NCBI GenBank assembly: GCA_003448025.1
Contig: DLXL01000436.1
Location: 15,013-20,457, forward strand
Direction of reading: 5' to 3'
Origin: Saprospirales bacterium
GTDB taxonomy: Bacteria > Bacteroidota > Bacteroidia > Chitinophagales > Saprospiraceae
DNA length: 5,445 nucleotides
Made by a program: the position numbers and the translations under genes. This document shows positions 1-5,445 of this stretch, one piece after another. The notes under the pieces are model-generated. The model worked only from the letters and a program-made list of their open reading frames with translations. It made no database searches and was not told the DNA's origin. Position 1 is the first letter of the stretch. The number at the start of each line of letters is the position of its first letter.

Positions 1-310
1 TAACCCTGCCAAAGTCGAAGGTCCACCAGCCCCCTTTGTTCATTGGGTGGGTTTTGAAGCCCATTTCGCTATACCGGGCGTGAATTTCCCAGATGCCTAC
101 AATGGTTACGCCCGGATTGTTGCGGGCAATACGCTCCAGGTCAATACAATGATCGCTGTGTCCGTGCGAAAGCAAAATGTAGTCGCAGCGAATTGCGTCA
201 ACATTCACATCAGCCGCCAGAGCATTGCCGGAGATAAAAGGATCGAACAGAATACGTTTGCCGGTGGTTTCCACCAGGAAGCAGGAGTGGCCGTAGTAAG
301 TGAATTTCAT
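1..310 (-). CDS. UPF0173-type metal-dependent hydrolase (metallo-beta-lactamase fold), partial: N-terminal 103 codons
   Basis: The reading frame starts at the ATG at 310-308 on the minus strand and stays open to the window edge, so the C-terminal half is missing. The protein begins MKFTYYGHSCFLVE, the typical opening beta-strands of this family. Residues 22-28 (FDPFISG) form the next conserved turn, and SHGHSDH at residues 48-54 is the HxHxDH metal-binding motif (H49, H51, D53, H54) that would bind two metal ions, usually zinc. The family is a cytoplasmic metallo-beta-lactamase-fold hydrolase of about 225-230 residues, often labelled UPF0173 or YtkL-like; its natural substrate is not settled. 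No signal peptide is visible. It lies 21 bases downstream of the secreted repeat protein on the same strand and may be co-transcribed with it, although nothing in its sequence suggests a shared function. There is no clear Shine-Dalgarno sequence. The family call is firm; the substrate is unknown. Confidence 0.9.
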   Translation of the reverse strand, partial: MKFTYYGHSCFLVETTGKRILFDPFISGNALAADVNVDAIRCDYILLSHGHSDHCIDLERIARNNPGVTIVGIWEIHARYSEMGFKTHPMNKGGWWTFDFGRV

Positions 311-331
311 ATTGCAGTGGAATAGATGGTT

Positions 332-1783
332 TTAAAAAATTTGCAGGATTTGGAAAGTAACGTTGTTGTCTATCCTGATTTGGGCAGTGTAAATCCCAGG
401 AATCAGCGTAGAAACCTGTAAATCCACTTCATTTTCCAATCCTGTCCATTGATGTACCTGTTGCCCCAGCGTATTCCAAATGGTGACTTCTTCAATCAGG
501 CTTCCGGGACTCTTCAGGTGGATAATACCTTTTGAGGCGGGATTGGGAAATAGCAAAACTGGTCCATTTGGATTGGCCTCCACGGCAGAATTGGTTTGCA
601 ATAGCGTTCCTCTTCTGTAAAAGATCTTATCAGCTGCCGCATCTGCATAAACCAGGTGAAAAATGCCATTTCGGAATGCAACAGTTGGCCATTGTAAGGT
701 GTGATTTGGGACAGCAAATCGCTGAGCAGAAGCCTGTATTTGAGATAATCCTTTTGTGGAATGTAGAAATACGATCTCTTTAGCTTTTTCCTGAAAAACG
801 ATTCCAACCGTATCTCCTCTGGCAGTTATTTCCGGAAAAGTCTGATTAACCAGCGATCCTGACGCTGTGTACAGTGCTATCTGTTGCCCGGCGACCATAT
901 CTGAAGCATGCAGGGTATTGGCATATACTTTGGAAATGCCGGATGGTCTGCTCATCCATACGGCGGCGATAGAATCATGCATCCTGGCCATTTTGGGTCC
1001 GCTGATTGGGCAGACGTTTATCACCCAATCTGTTTCATCTACATCAGCAGCAACATCAAAACTTGCAGCAAGATCGGTAGATCTGCTGATCCAGATATCC
1101 CGAAGATTCTGATTGTTGTTGCGGAATACAATCCAAACAGAATCGCCGGAAATCAGCAAATCAGAGCTGCAACATTCACACACCTCACCGCCCGGGGCAG
1201 GCGTGTTGGCTACTACCGGGTCGCCAAAACTCTCCCCTCCGTCAGCGGAGCGTCTGACTTCATAAACTACGCCATTTTTCCCCTTTATATAGCTGATAAC
1301 AGGATTGCCATTGTCATCTGATTCAATGGCAGAAATCGTAGCGAATCCGCCGCTTACGGTCGGTTGTACCTGAACTGCCACTTGAAAAGATTGCCCCCCA
1401 TCAGTGGATTTAGTACACCATATTCCGCCCTGTTGTTCTTCAAAGACTATGTATACATGGTTATTAAAAACAGACATATCATATCCGCCAAATCCAAACA
1501 AAATGGGCAGATTAGGACTTTGCACCACCGATACCGGTGGAGTAAACCCTCCATTTGAGAAAACAGAACACCAGATTTGATTGGTAGTGCTGTTGCTGCC
1601 CCCCCATGATATGATAGGAGAACCATCCGGGAGAAAGGATATTTTAGGTGCAGTTATAGCAAGATTAGTTGAAACCACTTCAATGGAGTCGCTCCAAACA
1701 ACTTTTGACTGTGCAAAAGAGCTGCCTGACAAATGCAGACATAGCAGAAGGAAGACGCTTTTAATCAAAAAAAGGTTGTTCAT
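332..1783 (-). CDS. Secreted sialidase/BNR-like beta-propeller protein with T9SS type A sorting domain
   Basis: This is a 483-residue exported protein. I chose the ATG at 1783: it places a normal signal peptide (MNNLFLIKSVFLLLCLHLSG, then SSFA|Q, probable cleavage after A24) at the N-terminus. An upstream in-frame ATG at 1828 would add 15 residues ahead of a complete signal peptide. Residues 50-390 hold seven repeats, each a hydrophobic strand (ISW, IVF, ISY, IVF, AVW, IVF, LVY) followed by a second strand starting near residues 70, 121, 173, 230, 286, 337 and 387. Asp-box motifs S-x-D-G-G-x-S-F lie at 126-133 and 179-186, with a degenerate copy at 235-242. This predicts a beta-propeller like those of sialidase/BNR families, but I do not see the full sialidase catalytic set, so enzyme activity is not claimed. 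Cysteines cluster at 202, 204, 205 and 258. Residues 409-483 (FPNPAS... TLGQQV... PGIYTAQI) form the T9SS sorting domain. The protein is probably a surface or released glycan- or protein-binding factor. Confidence 0.85.
   Translation of the reverse strand: MNNLFLIKSVFLLLCLHLSGSSFAQSKVVWSDSIEVVSTNLAITAPKISFLPDGSPIISWGGSNSTTNQIWCSVFSNGGFTPPVSVVQSPNLPILFGFGGYDMSVFNNHVYIVFEEQQGGIWCTKSTDGGQSFQVAVQVQPTVSGGFATISAIESDDNGNPVISYIKGKNGVVYEVRRSADGGESFGDPVVANTPAPGGEVCECCSSDLLISGDSVWIVFRNNNQNLRDIWISRSTDLAASFDVAADVDETDWVINVCPISGPKMARMHDSIAAVWMSRPSGISKVYANTLHASDMVAGQQIALYTASGSLVNQTFPEITARGDTVGIVFQEKAKEIVFLHSTKGLSQIQASAQRFAVPNHTLQWPTVAFRNGIFHLVYADAAADKIFYRRGTLLQTNSAVEANPNGPVLLFPNPASKGIIHLKSPGSLIEEVTIWNTLGQQVHQWTGLENEVDLQVSTLIPGIYTAQIRIDNNVTFQILQIF
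335..559 (-). other. T9SS type A C-terminal sorting domain of the propeller protein
   Basis: Residues 409-483 of the 483-residue protein show the usual order of this domain: the FPNP box (412-415), a first strand pair around IHLKSPG, the IWNTLGQQV turn (435-443), then LIPGIYTAQIRI (460-471) and a final strand ending at the C-terminus. In known T9SS cargo the domain directs passage across the outer membrane and is normally removed or attached to a surface lipopolysaccharide anchor. The segment 392-408 looks like the linker between propeller and tail. Confidence 0.85.
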
Positions 1784-1997
1784 TTTGGCGCAAAGTAGTT
1801 TCAACGTTAAGTATAAAAGCAGCCGCAAATTTGAGGTGATTGCAGAGGGAACCTATTAATTATTGGAAAATTTTGGGGCGATAAAGATGTTACAATTTCG
1901 GCAAATAATTAACATTTCAACAGGTAACAAATTCTGAACTTGCATCGTCTTTGCCGTACACCGGTTATCTCTTCACCTTTTTACCATAATTTACACT
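1784..1997. promoter_or_regulatory. Divergent intergenic region, probable promoters for both arms
   Basis: These 214 bases separate the start codons of two genes facing away from each other, so both promoters should lie here. I searched for the Bacteroidota sigma-A pattern (-7 TAnnTTTG, -33 TTG). On the minus strand, CAAATTTG at 1833-1826 differs from the -7 pattern by one base and would put the transcript start just upstream of the chosen ATG at 1783. TACTTTG at 1797-1791 is a second, one-base-short candidate that would give a nearly leaderless message. On the plus strand, CGTCTTTG at 1946-1953 keeps the CTTTG half and sits about 45 bases before the DUF1800 start. None has a convincing -33 TTG at the right spacing. 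No operator, riboswitch or small open frame is evident. The position as a promoter region is a safe inference; the individual boxes are weak. Confidence 0.45.
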
Positions 1998-3725
1998 ATG
2001 GGCGATGCCAATCTTTCACGAAGGCGTTTTTTAGAAAAAATGGCTCCTGCAGGAGGTAGTGTTCGTATTGAACCTGTTTCGCCGTTACCCGCCGAAGATC
2101 TTTTCAAGGTGGATGAACACGCATTTTCCAACCGCCAACTCACTTTGCAGGGAGGCCTTGATCCATACCAGGGCCCCTGGACTCAGGCACAGGCAGCGCA
2201 TTTGCTCCGGAGAACCACCTTTGGCGTAAAGTACGCTCAGGTGCAGCAACTCCTGGCATTGGGCAATGCACAGGCAGCGGTAGATGCCATTCTGAACGTG
2301 CCAACTACACCTCCTGATCCACCCATTAACAATTACAATAGTCCTAACTCCGTTCCTCCCTATGCAGATCCCAATGTGCCATCCGGCCAAACATGGATCA
2401 ATGCGCCCTATGATGTGGAAGCGGAAGGATTCCGTATAGAAAGCTGGCGCGGTTGGTGGCTCAATCGAATGATCGAAGGTGAAGCCAATATTCAGGAGAA
2501 AATGACCCTGTTTTGGCATAATCACTTTGCTACTCAAACTGATGCGGTATTCCGTGGGAAAGCTGCTTACCTGCACAATGCTATGCTGCGCAGGAACATT
2601 TTGGGTAATTTCAGGACTTTCGTGAAGGAGGTGACCCTGGATCCCTTAATGCTGGTATTTCTGAATGGATTCCGGAATAACCTCATCGCTCCTGATGAAA
2701 ATTATGCCCGGGAATTGCAGGAGCTTTTCACGATAGGTAAAGATACGCAACAGGGGTATACAGAAGATGATGTGGTGGCTGCGGCCCGGGTATTGACCGG
2801 CTGGACAGTTGACATCAATGGAACAGTAACCTTCGTACCGCAGTTGCATGATCAGGGTTTCAAGGTATTCTCCTCTTTTTACGGAAATACCATCATTCAA
2901 GGCAGCAACAACGGTAGTGCAGAGCTGGATGCTTTGATCAATATGATCTTGCAAAAGGAGGAGGTATCCCTGTACATTAGTCGTAAATTATACCGGTTCT
3001 TCGTTTATTACGAAATTAATCAGGATGTGGAAGCCAACGTAATCGTTCCGATGGCTCAAATTTTCCGCGACAATAATTATGAAATTAAGCCGGTGGTCAA
3101 AGCCTTATTGCAAAGCGAGCATTTTTTTGATGCCGTCAATAAAGGCTGTATGATTAAAAACCCGCTGGATATGCTGGTGGGCATGTTACGGAATTACAAC
3201 CTGACATTGCCAGCACCAACCCTTTTAGACAACTATTCCATCCGGCTGGGCATTAATTATTACTGCAATGCCCTTCAAATGATGCCGGGCAGTCCGCCCA
3301 ATGTAGCTGGCTGGTCGGCTTACAGACAAATCCCTACCTATTATCGCAATTGGATCAGCGCCGATACCATCCGTAACCGCAATATTATATCGGATGTGAT
3401 GGCTTTTGGAGGTGTTGATGTGGGGCCTGAAAAGCTGTTTATTAACCATATTGCCTTTGCGGCGCAGTTCCCCAATCCGGGAGATCCGAATGCATTGATC
3501 GACAACACCCTTGCGATACTTCACCCAATGCCCATCTCCACGCTCAAAAAGTTCTATCTGAAAAGTATTCTTCTTTCTGGTCAGCTGAGTGATCATTATT
3601 GGACGGATGCCTGGAATGCGTATGTCAACAATCCATCAGATCCTATGGCAGCACAAGCTGTCTGGTTCCGGTTGGCAACGATGCATAAGTACATCATGAA
3701 CCTGGCTGAATATCAATTAAGCTAA
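1998..3725 (+). CDS. DUF1800 family protein
   Basis: This 575-residue protein carries the DUF1800 landmarks in order: AAHLLRRTTFG (66-76) and the following ALGNAQAAVDAIL helix (87-99); SWRGWWLNRM with EKMTLFWHNHFAT (149-179); YLHNAMLRRNILGNF (191-205); ARELQELFTIG (237-247); YTEDDVVAAARVLTGW (254-269); HDQGFKVF (284-291); YISRKLYRFFV (326-336); FRDNNYEIKPVVKALLQSEHFF (356-377); and MMPGSPPNVAGW (428-439). The family is widespread and of unknown biochemical function; its genes often sit beside DUF1501 genes, as here. The N-terminus has SRRRFLEK (7-14), a textbook twin-arginine motif, but the next 30 residues are rich in Pro, Gly and charged residues and offer no hydrophobic export segment. There is no T9SS tail. 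The start at 1998 is chosen because it includes the RR motif; the next ATG (2040) would lose it. The gene is intact and close to the typical family length. It is probably the first gene of a two-gene operon. Confidence 0.93.
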   Translation: MGDANLSRRRFLEKMAPAGGSVRIEPVSPLPAEDLFKVDEHAFSNRQLTLQGGLDPYQGPWTQAQAAHLLRRTTFGVKYAQVQQLLALGNAQAAVDAILNVPTTPPDPPINNYNSPNSVPPYADPNVPSGQTWINAPYDVEAEGFRIESWRGWWLNRMIEGEANIQEKMTLFWHNHFATQTDAVFRGKAAYLHNAMLRRNILGNFRTFVKEVTLDPLMLVFLNGFRNNLIAPDENYARELQELFTIGKDTQQGYTEDDVVAAARVLTGWTVDINGTVTFVPQLHDQGFKVFSSFYGNTIIQGSNNGSAELDALINMILQKEEVSLYISRKLYRFFVYYEINQDVEANVIVPMAQIFRDNNYEIKPVVKALLQSEHFFDAVNKGCMIKNPLDMLVGMLRNYNLTLPAPTLLDNYSIRLGINYYCNALQMMPGSPPNVAGWSAYRQIPTYYRNWISADTIRNRNIISDVMAFGGVDVGPEKLFINHIAFAAQFPNPGDPNALIDNTLAILHPMPISTLKKFYLKSILLSGQLSDHYWTDAWNAYVNNPSDPMAAQAVWFRLATMHKYIMNLAEYQLS

Positions 3726-3730
3726 ACTGT

Positions 3731-3749
3731 TTGGAGATGTATCCTCCAA
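3731..3749 (+). other. Small hairpin in the DUF1800-DUF1501 spacer
   Basis: TTGGAG (3731-3736) and CTCCAA (3744-3749) are perfect complements with a 7-base loop, six bases after the DUF1800 stop codon. Without a T-run it is unlikely to be a full terminator. It could mark an RNA processing or 3'-end protection site between the two genes, or be chance. Confidence 0.25.
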
Positions 3750-3767
3750 CATCAAATCGCACTTAAC

Positions 3768-5339
3768 ATGAAAAGAAGAACTTTTCTCCGCAATACAGGT
3801 CTTGCTGCTGCCTGGGCCACTTTCCAGCACCAGGGCCAAGCCATCAACCCGATGGCAAAAGTGCCTTTTCTTCGAGCACTTGCTGAAGGAGGCAATTCCA
3901 ACGACCGGGTTCTGGTCCTGATTGAGCTGAATGGTGGTAACGATGGATTGAATACGTTTATCCCGCTCGACCAAATGGATAATCTGGCAATCAACCGTCC
4001 TCAGGTATTGATCCCTCAAAACCTAACCCTGGGACTTAACGGAACCATCAAAAACGCTCTTCACCCCTCCATGCCGGAGTTCCGGGATTTGTACAACGAC
4101 GGGAAAATGTCGGTAGTGCAAAATGTGGGCTATCCCAATCAGGATTATTCCCACTTTCGTTCCATGGATATCTGGATGTCGGGAGCAAATTCCGATCAGT
4201 ACCTGGAAACCGGTTGGGCCGGTCGGTACATGCAAAGCCTGCATCCCGACTTTCCGGAAGGTTACCCCAATGCAGCAAGTCCGGATCCACTGGCTATTCA
4301 AATTGGCGCTACCGTGTCATTGGCGTTGATGGGAAATGTTTCGCCAGTAGGCATGGGTATAACCGATCCGACTACTTTTTATCAGTTTGTGAGTGACATT
4401 CCTGAGCCTGCGCCTAATACACCATATGGCCATGAACTGGAATTTGTTCGACTGGTTACCCAACAGGCACAAGCATATTATAACTCAGTGAAAGCAGCAG
4501 CAGCGGCAGGTGAAAATCTTGCTACTTACCCAACAGGAAATAACCTGGCGGATCAATTAAAAATTGTGGCTAATCTCATAAGTGGCGGCCTGACCACTCC
4601 CATATACATCGTATCCATGTATGGCTTTGATACCCATGCAGATCAGGTTGATGGCACCTTTGGAAATACCGAAGGTATCCATGCAAACTTGTTACGGACC
4701 TTGTCAGAAGCGGTTGGCGCGTTCCAAAAGGACCTCGAAATGTTGGGAATTGACGACCGCGTAGCAGGAATGACCTTCTCTGAATTTGGACGTACGATAG
4801 CCTCCAATGCCAGTGATGGTACAGACCACGGCGCAGCAGCACCACTTTTTGTGTTTGGCAAAAATGTGATACCGGGCATCATTGGCGATAATCCGGAAAT
4901 TCCGGACAACCCGATTGTTTCTTATGACGTGGCCATGCAACACGATTTCCGTGCAGTGTATGCAAGTGCCTTGAAGGACTGGTTTGGCGTTGCGAATCCG
5001 GAAGATATTCTGGGGCAGGAGTTCCCTATTTTGCCTATTTTCAAAGCGGCATCTTCCGGAACACATGTTGTAGACAAGGCTAATTCGTTGAATGTCAGCA
5101 ATTTCCCGAATCCTTTCCACAGCAGCACTACATTCACCTTTACACTGGAGAATACCGGCTATGTAACCATACACCTGATTGATATTAACGGACGGGAATT
5201 AAAAAGGGTTGCAGAAGGATCTTACCCAACAGGCACCCACCGGGTATTATTCAATCGCAATGAACTTCCAAGTGGCCATTATTTCTATCAGGTTAAAGTA
5301 GATGGAAAAATGGTAACCAAACACCTGGTGGTTAATTAG
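3768..5339 (+). CDS. DUF1501 family protein (alkaline phosphatase-superfamily-like) with T9SS type A sorting domain
   Basis: This is a 523-residue protein. The N-terminus KRRTFLRN (2-9) followed by a short hydrophobic GLAAAWATF (11-19) looks like a twin-arginine signal. DUF1501 landmarks follow: VLVLIELNGGNDGLNTF (48-64); HPSMPEF (99-105); SVVQNVGYPNQDYSHFRSMD (115-134); TGWAGRY (148-154); YIVSMYGFDTHADQ (280-293); GMTFSEFGRT (334-343); and GTDHGAAAPLFVFG (351-364). The family is distantly related to alkaline phosphatases and sulfatases. By that analogy D59, D288, H290, D353 and H354 are candidate metal ligands, but no substrate is known. Residues 443-523 are a T9SS tail, so the mature protein should reach the cell surface. 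It starts 42 bases after the DUF1800 stop, with no Shine-Dalgarno sequence, and the pair is probably one transcript ending at the hairpin at 5377. The linker at 242-248 holds a run of five alanines. The gene is intact; the family call is firm and the function open. Confidence 0.95.
   Translation: MKRRTFLRNTGLAAAWATFQHQGQAINPMAKVPFLRALAEGGNSNDRVLVLIELNGGNDGLNTFIPLDQMDNLAINRPQVLIPQNLTLGLNGTIKNALHPSMPEFRDLYNDGKMSVVQNVGYPNQDYSHFRSMDIWMSGANSDQYLETGWAGRYMQSLHPDFPEGYPNAASPDPLAIQIGATVSLALMGNVSPVGMGITDPTTFYQFVSDIPEPAPNTPYGHELEFVRLVTQQAQAYYNSVKAAAAAGENLATYPTGNNLADQLKIVANLISGGLTTPIYIVSMYGFDTHADQVDGTFGNTEGIHANLLRTLSEAVGAFQKDLEMLGIDDRVAGMTFSEFGRTIASNASDGTDHGAAAPLFVFGKNVIPGIIGDNPEIPDNPIVSYDVAMQHDFRAVYASALKDWFGVANPEDILGQEFPILPIFKAASSGTHVVDKANSLNVSNFPNPFHSSTTFTFTLENTGYVTIHLIDINGRELKRVAEGSYPTGTHRVLFNRNELPSGHYFYQVKVDGKMVTKHLVVN
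5094..5336 (+). other. T9SS type A C-terminal sorting domain of the DUF1501 protein
   Basis: Residues 443-523 contain VSNFPNPFHSSTTFTFTL (the PNPF box at 447-450), VTIHLIDINGRELKRV (466-481), HRVLFNRNELPSGHYFYQV (491-509) and KMVTKHLVV near the end. This is a near-consensus type A domain, better conserved than the tail of the propeller gene. It marks the DUF1501 protein as cargo of the gliding-associated type IX secretion machine. Confidence 0.92.
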
Positions 5340-5376
5340 CAGTATGAGAGGAATGTGAAGAACGTGAATAATAATT

Positions 5377-5408
5377 CGGGGCCATGCAGTAATCACTGCA
5401 TGGCCCCG
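5377..5408 (+). terminator. Strong hairpin, probable terminator of the DUF1800-DUF1501 operon
   Basis: The arm at 5377-5390 (CGGGGCCATGCAGT) is perfectly complementary to 5395-5408, giving a 14-bp GC-rich stem with an AATC loop, 37 bases after the DUF1501 stop codon. No T-run follows on the plus strand (CTCATTACC). On the minus strand the stem is followed by an AT-rich GAATTATTATT, so it may work better, or as well, for a minus-strand gene arriving from the right. Placement and stem quality support a transcription end or mRNA 3'-end stabiliser. Confidence 0.75.
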
Positions 5409-5421
5409 CTCATTACCCCAA

Positions 5422-5445
5422 AAACCCATAAACCCATAAACCCAT
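5422..5445. repeat. Tandem repeat of the 8-mer AAACCCAT, at least three copies, cut by the window edge
   Basis: AAACCCAT occurs at 5422-5429, 5430-5437 and 5438-5445 without a mismatch and continues to the last base of the window, so the true copy number is unknown. It lies in noncoding DNA just after the terminator hairpin. The C-runs at 5416-5419, 5425-5427, 5433-5435 and 5441-5443 are each separated by five bases, so the minus strand has the spacing of a G-quadruplex motif. Confidence 0.9.

Noticed and set aside
262..274. Short inverted repeat GGTGG-TTT-CCACC near the hydrolase start
   Set aside because: It is only five base pairs, within coding sequence, and of a size expected by chance.
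908..1321. Plus-strand open frame of 137 codons opposite the propeller gene
   Set aside because: It lies wholly within a well-supported minus-strand gene, has no recognisable domain, and its composition looks like an antisense shadow.
1784..1828. N-terminal extension of the propeller protein to the ATG at 1828
   Set aside because: The extra 15 residues precede a complete signal peptide, and the candidate promoter box at 1833-1826 would overlap that start.
2085..2576. Minus-strand open frame of 163 codons inside the DUF1800 gene
   Set aside because: The opposite strand encodes clear DUF1800 motifs over the same bases; this frame shows no family signature or start signal.
4892..4906. Palindrome TCCGGAA-A-TTCCGGA
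   Set aside because: It is exact, but lies inside DUF1501 coding sequence (NPEIPDN), has a one-base centre that cannot form a hairpin loop, and no second copy was seen.
4704..5174. Minus-strand open frame of 156 codons inside the DUF1501 gene
   Set aside because: It overlaps conserved DUF1501 and T9SS coding sequence, and its translation has no recognisable motif.
5247..5429. Minus-strand 60-codon open frame crossing the terminator
   Set aside because: It runs through the hairpin and the start of the tandem repeat into the end of the DUF1501 gene, so it is most simply a chance frame.

Overview
The window looks like chromosomal DNA from a member of the phylum Bacteroidota, probably a Saprospiria/Chitinophagia-type gliding or polymer-degrading lineage. 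Two complete proteins end in type IX secretion system (T9SS) type A sorting domains with the PNP motif. T9SS is confined to that phylum and its close relatives. None of the gene starts has a clear Shine-Dalgarno sequence, which also fits. No tRNA, rRNA, CRISPR array, insertion sequence or phage gene was seen. The family and phylum assignments rest on motif recognition by eye, not on a search.

Left arm (minus strand): a secreted repeat protein of 483 residues (332-1783) is followed, after 21 bases on the same strand, by the first 103 codons of a UPF0173-type metallo-beta-lactamase-fold hydrolase that runs off the left edge. The secreted protein has a signal peptide, seven evenly spaced repeats with Asp-box motifs that predict a beta-propeller, an unusual Cys cluster and a T9SS tail. 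Middle: a 214-base divergent intergenic region (1784-1997).

Right arm (plus strand): a DUF1800 protein (1998-3725) and a DUF1501 protein (3768-5339) are separated by 42 bases and probably co-transcribed. The pair ends at a strong 14-bp hairpin (5377-5408). Three copies of an 8-base repeat follow and run off the right edge. The minus strand of that repeat has the layout of a G-quadruplex motif.

Working together: DUF1800 and DUF1501 genes recur as neighbours in many bacteria, and no biochemical function is established for the pair as far as I know. Here the DUF1501 protein carries a twin-arginine-like N-terminus and a T9SS tail, so it is probably delivered to the cell surface or released. The DUF1800 partner has a twin-arginine motif but no obvious hydrophobic export segment. 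The best candidate for an undescribed system is this two-gene cassette. Any link to the divergently transcribed secreted propeller is speculative.
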